Origin: Alphaproteobacteria bacterium
Lineage (GTDB): Bacteria > Pseudomonadota > Alphaproteobacteria > DSM-16000 > Inquilinaceae
Assembly: GCA_028281265.1 (NCBI GenBank)
Contig: JANQKE010000087.1
Coordinates: 1-64,000 of the forward strand
DNA: 64,000 nucleotides
Direction: 5' to 3'
The stretch's first letter is position 1. Each line of letters opens with the position of its first letter. The translations under genes and the position numbers were made by a program. The notes beneath the pieces are model-generated. The model was not told the origin of the DNA, made no database searches, and worked only from the letters and a program-made list of their open reading frames with translations. Below, piece by piece: positions 44,716-53,563 of the stretch.

Positions 44716-45124
44716 CCGGGACGGAGGGCGTCGATGGCCCAAGTCCCGGGTGCTGTCGAACCGGTGCCGAGCACCCCAGGCGACGACAGGCCGAGTGATG
44801 GCCGTCGGTGGGATCCCTGTGAACCGCTTCACAGAAAAAACAGGTAAAGGTCGGGGGCTTTTTCTTCGGCCTGGCACCGCTTGCGGCGCCGATTGCTCTA
44901 CAAGCGACGACCCTGAAGTGATTGCATGACTGGGATCGTGTGGCCGCAAAATGAATGTCGCGGCAAAGCGGGGCGATGTCGCGAATGCGCCATGGAGCGG
45001 CCGCCCGCGCCCTTAGATGGAAAGCAGTCGCCCGGGATCCGGACCCCCCGCCTCGTCGGCCGGTGACCGGGCATCGCCCGCGGAAATCAGCCGCTCGTAT
45101 CTTGCCCTTGGGGGGACCCGACCC
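44716..45124. other. 409-bp intergenic region between kdsA and the DUF1127 gene
   Basis: No gene is supported. It contains an inverted repeat CTGTGAACCGCTTCACAG (44817-44834, 7-bp arms) followed by an A-tract, and a G-rich stretch GGTCGGGGGCTTT (44849-44861) like the right arm of the terminator at 45369 but lacking a left arm. An AT-richer part around 44900-44960 (including GTGATTGCATGACTGGGATC) may hold the promoter of the small DUF1127 gene. Confidence 0.5.
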
Positions 45125-45301
45125 ATGCGCCTGACCCTGTTCGACGACCTGTTCCACCCGGCCCAATGGCCCCGCCGCCGCCGCAGCCCGGCGCTTGAAG
45201 CCTTGCGGGATCGCGATCTCGTGGATCTGGGCATCACCCGGACCATGATCGGGGACCGCTTGGTGCACGCGCCGGTCGACGTCTGCAACGATCGGGTGTG
45301 A
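45125..45301 (+). CDS. DUF1127 small protein
   Basis: The 58-residue product is basic in the middle (PRRRRSP) and ends with LRDRDLVDLGITRTMIGDRL, the DUF1127 signature (L-x-D-x-L-x-DIG-x-TR). Small DUF1127 proteins of Alphaproteobacteria are stress-related RNA-binding or regulatory proteins. The ATG at 45125 is chosen because the GGGGGG stretch just upstream can act as a ribosome-binding site and the family is 45-70 residues long; the frame stays open to 45017. It stands alone and is followed by two strong stem-loops. Confidence 0.75.
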   Translation: MRLTLFDDLFHPAQWPRRRRSPALEALRDRDLVDLGITRTMIGDRLVHAPVDVCNDRV

Positions 45302-46807
<1,506 letters not shown>

Positions 46808-46965
46808 GAGTGGCGGCGGCTTGGGCAGATCGTCGACCGTCGCAGCGGAACCGGGCAAAACGGAGTCCGAACAACGAATTGCCGCCGGCCATGAAGGCAT
46901 TGTCCTAACCGTTTGATTCTCGAAGCGCTTGACGCCGCGACTCCGGATGTGATTCGGTGCGGGTC

Positions 46966-47280
46966 ATGTCGCTTCGCACCGCCCTCTCCCGCACCGTAAA
47001 GGCCATCTGGATCCCGGCGGCGTTCCTGCTGCTGGCCGGCTATCTGGGTTACCACGCCTATGAAGGGGAACGGGGGTGGCGGGCTCAGCACCTGCTCGCC
47101 GACCGGATCGCCGTTGCCGAGGCCCGATGGACGACCGTAGTCGAACAACGGCGGACGCTGGAGCGCCGGGTCGAAGCGCTGGCACCCGGCGCGCTGGATC
47201 GCGACCTGCTCGATCAGCAGGCGAGGCTTCTCCTGGGCTATGGCCGGCCGGACGAGTTGCTGCTCTACATCCGTCCCTAG
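46966..47280 (+). CDS. ftsB: septum formation initiator family protein FtsB/DivIC
   Basis: The 104-residue product has an N-terminal membrane helix (about 12-30, IWIPAAFLLLAGYLGYHAYEG) and a periplasmic coiled coil (about 40-70, IAVAEARWTTVVEQRRTLERRVEAL), then a conserved DRDLLDQQARLLLGYGRPDEL. It is the FtsB-type linker of the divisome between FtsL and FtsQ. ATG at 46966 is preferred; a GTG 9 bp upstream is possible. The TAG stop lies in the CTAG that opens a double-hairpin element, but the protein end (DELLLYIRP) is normal. Confidence 0.9.
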   Translation: MSLRTALSRTVKAIWIPAAFLLLAGYLGYHAYEGERGWRAQHLLADRIAVAEARWTTVVEQRRTLERRVEALAPGALDRDLLDQQARLLLGYGRPDELLLYIRP

Positions 47281-47383
47281 ATCATCCTATCTGCGTCCGA
47301 ACGGACGCAGATAGGATGATCTAACTCTTTGAAATAGATCAGCCTGCGTTTAGATGAGCCCATCTGAACGCAGGCTGATCTAG
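47277..47383 (+). repeat. double-hairpin dispersed element, copy H
   Basis: Hairpin 1 pairs CTAGATCATC-CTAT with ATAG-GATGATCTA around the core CTGCGTCCGAACGGACGCAG: the four-base module is present in both arms and pairs, and the outer stem differs from other copies (GATC instead of GAGC) on both sides. The linker is AACTCTTTGAAAT. Hairpin 2 pairs AGATCAGC with GCTGATCT around AGCC. The left CTAG contains the ftsB stop codon. The following 217 bp to pdhA show no gene and hold its promoter. Confidence 0.95.
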
Positions 47384-47600
47384 ACCGTTCAGGCCGAGGC
47401 CCAGGGCGGCCCGTGCCCGTCGAACGCCGGCGGTGTTGCGTTGCAGCGTTGCATTTCGCGCAGCCCGCCATGATGATGGCGCAGCGTCGCTTGCGGGATT
47501 GGTATGACCACCCTACGGTGCGCGCGAGGCTGAAGCCGCTGCAGCCGGTTTTCCGTAAGCGGACCTATTAACCCCACCCTGATGGGAACGGAGGTGTTCC

Positions 47601-48617
47601 TTGGCGACCACGACCAAACGGCGGTCGAGCCGGTCCAGATCGACGAGAAGCACCGTCGGCAAGGACGACCTGATCCATTACTACAAAGAGATGTTGGCGA
47701 TCCGCCGGTTCGAGGAGAAGGCGGGCCAGCTCTACGGAATGGGTCTGATCGGCGGCTTCTGCCACCTGTATATCGGCCAGGAAGCCGTGGTGGTGGGCAT
47801 GCAGGCCGCCGCCGAGCCTCGGGACACCGTCATCACCGGCTATCGCGATCATGGCCACATGCTGGCTTGCGGCATGGATCCGCGCGGCGTGATGGCGGAG
47901 CTGACCGGCCGCCGGGGAGGGTACTCCAAGGGCAAGGGCGGCTCGATGCACATGTTCAGCCGGGAGAAGAACTTCTACGGCGGTCACGGCATCGTCGGCG
48001 CTCAGGTATCGCTGGGGACCGGGCTGGGCTTCGCCCACAAGTACCGGGGCGATGGCGGGGTGGCGATGGCCTATATGGGTGACGGTGCGGTCAACCAGGG
48101 TCAGGTGTACGAGAGCTTCAACATGGCCGCGCTGTGGCATCTGCCGGTCGTGTTCGTTATCGAGAACAACAAATACGGCATGGGTACGTCGGTCGAGCGG
48201 GCCTCGGCCAATCCCGATCTGCATCAGCGCGGCGCGTCCTACGGCATTCCGGGGCGCAAGGTCGACGGCATGGACATCCTGGCCGTCAAGCAAGCCGGCC
48301 AGGAGGCGCTGGCCCATGCGCGTGACGGTCACGGCCCCATGATCCTGGAGATGGTGACCTACCGCTATCGCGGCCATTCCATGTCCGATCCGGCCAAGTA
48401 CCGGTCCAAGGAAGAGGTCAGCGACATGCGCGAGCACCACGACCCCATCGAAAACGTCAAGAAGCTCCTGCTCGACGCCGGCCACGCCACCGAGGACGAG
48501 CTCAAGTCGATCGACAAGAGCATCCGCGGCGTCGTCAACGACGCAGCAGAGTTCGCCCAGCAGAGTCAGGAGCCCGATCCGGCGGAACTCTACACCGACG
48601 TCCTGATCGAGGCCTGA
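47601..48617 (+). CDS. pdhA: pyruvate dehydrogenase E1 component subunit alpha
   Basis: PdhA is the thiamine-diphosphate half of E1, which decarboxylates pyruvate. The 338-residue product has a basic Ser/Arg-rich N terminus, then GFCHLYIGQEAVVVG, ITGYRDHGHMLACGMD, GGKGGSMHMFS-like KGKGGSMHMF and the ThDP motif GDGAVNQGQVYESFNMAALWHLPVVFVIENN, and phosphorylation-loop-like YRGHSMSDPAKYR. The TTG at 47601 is chosen because GGAGG lies 6 bp upstream. It heads pdhA-pdhB-pdhC-lpdA. Confidence 0.97.
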   Translation: MATTTKRRSSRSRSTRSTVGKDDLIHYYKEMLAIRRFEEKAGQLYGMGLIGGFCHLYIGQEAVVVGMQAAAEPRDTVITGYRDHGHMLACGMDPRGVMAELTGRRGGYSKGKGGSMHMFSREKNFYGGHGIVGAQVSLGTGLGFAHKYRGDGGVAMAYMGDGAVNQGQVYESFNMAALWHLPVVFVIENNKYGMGTSVERASANPDLHQRGASYGIPGRKVDGMDILAVKQAGQEALAHARDGHGPMILEMVTYRYRGHSMSDPAKYRSKEEVSDMREHHDPIENVKKLLLDAGHATEDELKSIDKSIRGVVNDAAEFAQQSQEPDPAELYTDVLIEA

Positions 48618-48707
48618 CCGGAACTTCTTCAAGGCCGCACTGCCGCGCTCCGGCTCTCCGGGGCCGGCTGGTGGTGCGTCCCCAGCGGGTTGAGGGAACC
48701 CAAGTCC

Positions 48708-50102
48708 ATGCCCATCGAAGTGCTGATGCCGGCTCTGTCTCCGACGATGACGGAAGGGACCATCGCGAGCTGGCACAAGAACGAAGGCGACCCCGTCGCG
48801 ATCGGCGACGTCATCGCCGAGATCGAAACCGACAAGGCGACCATGGAAGTCGAGGCGGTCGAAGAAGGCACGCTCGGCAGGATCCTGGTGCCCGAAGGTA
48901 CCGAGAACGTCGCCGTCAACACCCCGATCGCCCTGTTGCTGGAGGAGGGGGAGGAGAGCGCGGCCCTGGACGGCGCGGCCGCCGCGCCGGTCGCATCCGC
49001 CCCGCCCCCGTCCGCGGTGGAGACACAAGCGCCGACCCCGACCGTGCCGGCAGCACCGGCATCGGGAACGGCCGACGACGACGCGGCTGCACAGGCCGAA
49101 GCCGCCCATTTCGCCGACACCCGGACCCTGACCGTGCGCGAGGCGTTGCGCGACGCCATGGCCGAGGAGATGCGGCGCGACGACAGTGTCTTCGTCATGG
49201 GCGAGGAGGTCGCCGAGTATCAAGGCGCCTACAAGGTCACTCAAGGCCTGTTGGACGAGTTCGGCGCCCGGCGGGTGATCGACACGCCGATCACCGAGCA
49301 CGGCTTCGCGGGCCTCGGAGTCGGGGCCTCGTTCGCGGGTCTGCGGCCGATCGTGGAGTTCATGACGTTCAACTTCGCCATGCAGGCGATGGACCAGATC
49401 ATCAACTCCGCGGCCAAGACCCTGTACATGGCCGGCGGCCAGTTGGGGGCACCGATCGTCTTCCGCGGCCCCAACGGGGCGGCCGCCCGGGTTGCCGCCC
49501 AGCACAGTCAGGACTATGCGCCTTGGTACATGTCGGTGCCGGGTCTGAAGGTCGTCAGCCCCTGGTCGGCCGCCGATGCCAAGGGGTTGCTGAAGGCGGC
49601 GATCCGCGATCCGAACCCGGTCATCTTCCTGGAGAACGAGATCCTCTACGGGCAGAGCTTCGATGTGCCGACCGATGAGGAGTTCGTCCTGCCGATCGGT
49701 AAGGCCAAGGTCGAACGGACCGGCGGCGACGTCACCATCGTGGCCTATTCGATCATGGTCGGCAAAGCGCTCGAAGCCGCCGAGACCCTGGCGGAGGAGG
49801 GGATCGACGCCGAGGTGATCAACCTGCGCAGCTTGCGCCCGCTGGATACGGCGACCATCGTCCGTTCGGTGCAGAAGACCAATCGCCTCGTCGTCGCCGA
49901 GGAGTGCTGGCCGACCTGCGGCGTCGGTGCCGAGATCGCCGCGCGGATGATGGAGGTGGCGTTCGATCACCTCGACTCCCCGGTGCATCGGGTCAGCGCC
50001 GTCGACGTGCCGCTGCCCTATGCCGCCAATCTCGAGAAGCTTGCGCTGCCGCAACCCGACCGCATCGTCACGGCCGCCAAGGCCGCCTGCTACCGCGATT
50101 GA
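48708..50102 (+). CDS. pdhB: pyruvate dehydrogenase E1 component subunit beta with N-terminal lipoyl domain
   Basis: The 464-residue product joins a lipoyl domain (about 1-78, lipoylated lysine in [12 protein letters not shown]) to the E1 beta chain through an Ala/Pro linker (about 85-125). The E1 beta part has the [19 protein letters not shown] start, [26 protein letters not shown] and [21 protein letters not shown] lipoyl-bearing E1 beta is known from several Alphaproteobacteria. The lipoyl domain is almost the same as that of PdhC next door. The ATG lies 90 bp after pdhA. Confidence 0.97.
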   Translation: MPIEVLMPALSPTMTEGTIASWHKNEGDPVAIGDVIAEIETDKATMEVEAVEEGTLGRILVPEGTENVAVNTPIALLLEEGEESAALDGAAAAPVASAPPPSAVETQAPTPTVPAAPASGTADDDAAAQAEAAHFADTRTLTVREALRDAMAEEMRRDDSVFVMGEEVAEYQGAYKVTQGLLDEFGARRVIDTPITEHGFAGLGVGASFAGLRPIVEFMTFNFAMQAMDQIINSAAKTLYMAGGQLGAPIVFRGPNGAAARVAAQHSQDYAPWYMSVPGLKVVSPWSAADAKGLLKAAIRDPNPVIFLENEILYGQSFDVPTDEEFVLPIGKAKVERTGGDVTIVAYSIMVGKALEAAETLAEEGIDAEVINLRSLRPLDTATIVRSVQKTNRLVVAEECWPTCGVGAEIAARMMEVAFDHLDSPVHRVSAVDVPLPYAANLEKLALPQPDRIVTAAKAACYRD

Positions 50103-50164
50103 GCCCTTGCCGGTCGGCCCCGTCACGAACCGCCGGCCGGCCCCTGATCCGGGAAACACGCCCC

Positions 50165-51484
50165 ATGCCGATCCAGATCCTGATGCCGGCGCTGTCGCCG
50201 ACCATGACCGAAGGCACGCTCGCCACCTGGCAGAAGAAGGAAGGCGAGGTGGTGGCGATCGGTGACGTGATCGCCGAGATCGAAACCGACAAGGCGACCA
50301 TGGAGGTCGAAGCCGTCGAGGAAGGCACGCTGGGCAGGATCCTGGTGGCCGAAGGCACCGAAGGGGTGGCGGTCAACACGCCGATCGCGGTGCTGCTGGA
50401 GGAGGGCGAGGACGCCGCCGCGCTGGATCAGGCGGGCACCCCTGCCGCCCCCGCCCCGCAGGAAACGGCACCCGCTCCCGCGGCGCCGGTCCCCGTAGCC
50501 CCGGTGACCGCTCCGGCCTCTGCCGGCGCGCCTGCAGCCGGGGCGCGGGTGTTCGCCAGCCCGCTTGCCCGGCGCATGGCCCGGCAGGCCGGCCTGGATC
50601 TGGCGGCGATCGCCGGGTCGGGTCCGAACGGCCGGATCGTCAAGGCGGATATTGAGGCCGCTCTGGCCAAGGGGCCGGCCCCGGTGGCCGCGGCACCGAC
50701 CCCGGCAGCGCCCGCGCCCACACCGAGTCTTCCGGCCGCGGCCGCGGCCGCGACGTCGGGGCCGGACGCCAAGGCCCTGGCCGATGCCTACGGCATTCCC
50801 TACACCCTGCAGAAGAACAGCGGCATGCGGAAGACCATCGCCCGCCGCTTGGGTGAATCCAAACAGACCGTCCCGCATTTCTACCTTACGGTCGAGTGCG
50901 AACTCGACGCGTTGCTCACGTTGCGCAAGGATCTCAACACCCGGGCCGAGGCGTCCGGCGTCAAACTGTCGGTGAACGATCTCGTCATCAAGGCCGCCGC
51001 CGCGGCCTTGCGCAAGGTGCCGGGGGCCAATGCCTCCTGGGCCGAGGACGCGATCCTGCTCTACGATCGGGTGGATATCTCGGTCGCGGTGGCGACGGAT
51101 GGGGGGCTGATCACCCCGATCATCAAGGATGCCGACAGGAAGGGGCTCGCGGCCATCTCCGCCGAGATGAAGGACCTCGCCGCCCGGGCCCGGGACAACA
51201 AGCTCAAACCCGAGGAGTTCCAGGGCGGCACCTTCTCCCTCTCCAATCTCGGCATGTTCGGGATCAAGGAGTTCTCGGCCATCATCAATCCGCCGCAGGG
51301 ATGTATTCTGGCGATCGGAGCCGGGGCGCAGCGACCGGTGGTCAAGGACGGTGCGCTGGCCATCGCCACGGTGATGTCGGCCACCCTGTCGGTCGATCAC
51401 CGGGTCGTCGACGGTGCCTTGGGGGCACAGTATCTGCAGGCCTTCAAAGCCCTGATCGAGGATCCGATCGGTCTGATGCTGTGA
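50165..51484 (+). CDS. pdhC: pyruvate dehydrogenase E2, dihydrolipoamide acetyltransferase
   Basis: The 439-residue product has one lipoyl domain (about 1-78), a Pro/Ala linker, a peripheral subunit-binding domain (about 133-168, VFASPLARRMARQAGLDLAAIAGSGPNGRI), a second flexible linker and the acetyltransferase domain (about 220-439) ending with the catalytic DHRVVDGALGAQYLQAF. It forms the core of the complex and makes acetyl-CoA for citrate synthase. The start codon follows pdhB by 62 bp. Confidence 0.98.
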   Translation: MPIQILMPALSPTMTEGTLATWQKKEGEVVAIGDVIAEIETDKATMEVEAVEEGTLGRILVAEGTEGVAVNTPIAVLLEEGEDAAALDQAGTPAAPAPQETAPAPAAPVPVAPVTAPASAGAPAAGARVFASPLARRMARQAGLDLAAIAGSGPNGRIVKADIEAALAKGPAPVAAAPTPAAPAPTPSLPAAAAAATSGPDAKALADAYGIPYTLQKNSGMRKTIARRLGESKQTVPHFYLTVECELDALLTLRKDLNTRAEASGVKLSVNDLVIKAAAAALRKVPGANASWAEDAILLYDRVDISVAVATDGGLITPIIKDADRKGLAAISAEMKDLAARARDNKLKPEEFQGGTFSLSNLGMFGIKEFSAIINPPQGCILAIGAGAQRPVVKDGALAIATVMSATLSVDHRVVDGALGAQYLQAFKALIEDPIGLML

Positions 51485-51580
51485 TCCAGCCTTTGCGCCG
51501 AGCCGCTTGATCGGAAACGCCTTTTGACAAGTCTCCCCACGCTCGATGCGATCGGGTGACGGGGCGCCAAGGAGGTCGCC

Positions 51581-52996
51581 ATGGCTGACACTCAATTCGA
51601 CCTGATCGTGATCGGCTCCGGGCCCGGTGGCTATGTCGCCGCCATCCGGGCCGCCCAGCTCGGCATGAAGGCGGCCGTCGTCGAACGCGAGCATCTAGGC
51701 GGTATCTGCTTGAACTGGGGCTGCATTCCGACCAAGGCGCTCTTGCGCAGTTCGGAGATCGGTCACCTGCTGCACAACCTTGATGCCTATGGCTTTTCGG
51801 CCAAGGAGATCAGCTTCGACCTGAAGAAGGTCGTCGCCCGATCCCGCAAGGTGGCAGGGCAACTGTCGGGCGGGGTCAAGCATCTTCTGAAGAAGAATAA
51901 GGTCACCGTGATCGACGGCCAAGGGGCGCTGGCCGGCGGCCGCAAGGGCGGCCGGATCACGGTCACCGTGACCAAGGACGACAAGCCGGTCGGAGCATAC
52001 ACCGCGCCACACGTGATCCTGGCGACCGGAGCCCGCGCGCGAACCCTGCCGGGGATGGAGCCGGACGGCACCCATGTCTGGACCTACAAGGAAGCCATGG
52101 TGCCCGAGAGCATGCCCAAGCGCCTGCTGGTGATCGGCTCGGGTGCCATCGGCATCGAGTTCGCCAGCTTCTACCGAAACATGGGTGCCGAGGTGACGGT
52201 CGTCGAGATGCTCGACCGCATCCTGCCGGTGGAGGACGAGGAGGTTTCGGCCTTCGCCCGGAAGGCGTTCGAGAAGCAGGGCATCACGATCCTCACCGGT
52301 GCCAGGACGGAGACGCTCGACAAGAAGGGGGGCGAGATCGCGGCCACGGTCGATCAGGGCGGCAAGAAGCGGACGGTCACGGTCGACAAGGTGATCCTGG
52401 CGATCGGCATCGTCGGCAACACCGAAGGGATCGGGCTCGAACACACCAAGATCAAGGTCGATCGGGCCCATGTGGTGACCGATCGGTGGCTGCAGACCGA
52501 CGAGCCCGGGGTCTACGCCATCGGGGACCTGGTCGGTGCGCCCTGGCTCGCCCACAAGGCCAGCCACGAGGGCGTGCTGTGCGTGGAGAGGATCGCGGGG
52601 GTCGACGGCGTCCACCCGCTGGATACGCGGAACATCCCCGGCTGCACCTACTGCATGCCCCAGGTCGCCAGTGTCGGCCTGACCGAAGCGCAGGCCAAGG
52701 CGGCCGGGCATGACGTCAAGGTCGGCCGCTTCCCGTATATCGGCAACGGCAAGGCGATCGCGCTCGGCGAGCCCGAAGGGCTGATCAAGACGGTGTTCGA
52801 CGCCAAGACCGGAGAGCTTCTGGGCGCGCATATGATCGGGGCCGAAGTCACCGAGCTGATCCAGGGCTACGGCATCGCCAAGACGCTGGAGACCACCGAG
52901 GCGGACCTGATGCACACGGTGTTCCCCCACCCGACCTTGTCGGAGATGATGCATGAGAGCGTGCTGGATGCCTATGGCCGGGCCATCCATTTCTGA
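51581..52996 (+). CDS. lpdA: dihydrolipoyl dehydrogenase (E3)
   Basis: LpdA reoxidises dihydrolipoyl groups with FAD and NAD+. The 471-residue product has the N-terminal FAD motif IGSGPGGYVAAIRAAQLG, the redox disulfide GGICLNWGCIPTKALL, the NAD motif VIGSGAIGIEFASFYRNMG, YAIGDLVGAPWLAHKASHEG, and the C-terminal catalytic HPTLSEMMHE. AAGGAGG precedes the ATG. It lies 96 bp after pdhC, so the whole pyruvate dehydrogenase complex is encoded together. Confidence 0.98.
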   Translation: MADTQFDLIVIGSGPGGYVAAIRAAQLGMKAAVVEREHLGGICLNWGCIPTKALLRSSEIGHLLHNLDAYGFSAKEISFDLKKVVARSRKVAGQLSGGVKHLLKKNKVTVIDGQGALAGGRKGGRITVTVTKDDKPVGAYTAPHVILATGARARTLPGMEPDGTHVWTYKEAMVPESMPKRLLVIGSGAIGIEFASFYRNMGAEVTVVEMLDRILPVEDEEVSAFARKAFEKQGITILTGARTETLDKKGGEIAATVDQGGKKRTVTVDKVILAIGIVGNTEGIGLEHTKIKVDRAHVVTDRWLQTDEPGVYAIGDLVGAPWLAHKASHEGVLCVERIAGVDGVHPLDTRNIPGCTYCMPQVASVGLTEAQAKAAGHDVKVGRFPYIGNGKAIALGEPEGLIKTVFDAKTGELLGAHMIGAEVTELIQGYGIAKTLETTEADLMHTVFPHPTLSEMMHESVLDAYGRAIHF

Positions 52997-53021
52997 CCGT
53001 CACGGGAGCACAGGCGGCACC

Positions 53022-53384
53022 ATGGCCGAACAGACGCGAGACCGGGTCGACGCCTTCCTGGAGGATTTCCGGGCCTTGCGGACCAGCCAGCACGCGCTGA
53101 TGGTCGAGATCCGCCGGATCGTGGAGACCGTCGCCCCGGATGCCACGGCTCGTATCCTCTACGGGGGGATCGTCTTCGAACGCCCGGAGATGTTCTGTGG
53201 GGTATTCGCCTATACCCATCACGTCACGATCGAGTTCTCCCGCGGCTGTGATCTTGACGATCCCCACAACGTGTTGGAAGGCAAGGGAAAGTTCCGCCGC
53301 CACATCAAGCTCCGCAGCCAGCCCGACATCGCGGCCAAACACGTGGCCGACTACATCGCAGCCGCGGCGGCGTCGACCGCTTAA
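53022..53384 (+). CDS. DUF1801 domain protein
   Basis: The 120-residue product matches the YdhG/DUF1801 fold: VDAFLEDFRALRTSQHALMVEIRRIV, then ARILYGGIVFERPEMFCGVFAYTHHVTIEFSRG and the KGKFRRHIKLRS end. The fold relates to frataxin-like and iron-handling proteins, but the function is unknown. It starts 25 bp after lpdA and is probably read from the same transcript. The frame upstream overlaps lpdA; the ATG at 53022 gives the usual length. Confidence 0.85.
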   Translation: MAEQTRDRVDAFLEDFRALRTSQHALMVEIRRIVETVAPDATARILYGGIVFERPEMFCGVFAYTHHVTIEFSRGCDLDDPHNVLEGKGKFRRHIKLRSQPDIAAKHVADYIAAAAASTA

Positions 53385-53415
53385 GAGCGTTGAGTAGGCC
53401 GGGGAGATGCAACAT
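53385..53415. repeat. dispersed repeat family 3, truncated copy 3
   Basis: AGAGCGTTGAGTAGGCCGG (from 53386) matches AGAGCGTTCAGTAGGCTGG at 33038-33056 with two changes and then diverges. Only the left end of the repeat is left. The following region to 53563 shows no gene and probably carries the promoter of the DUF2339 gene. Confidence 0.5.
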
Positions 53416-53563
53416 CAGACCTGACCGCCCTGGCCGCGGCCGAAATCGTGTGCCGGCCGGGTCGCCGGTTTACCGATCCGGGCAATCGTGATCAGGTAAC
53501 GCGGTCGAGGACTCCGATGTGGCGCCCCCGGCACCCCGCGTTCCAAACCCGGCGTACCGGACC

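Noticed and set aside
44849-44861. GGTCGGGGGCTTT with T-tract, considered as a terminator after kdsA
   Set aside because: There is no complementary left arm nearby; it only resembles the right arm of the terminator at 45369.
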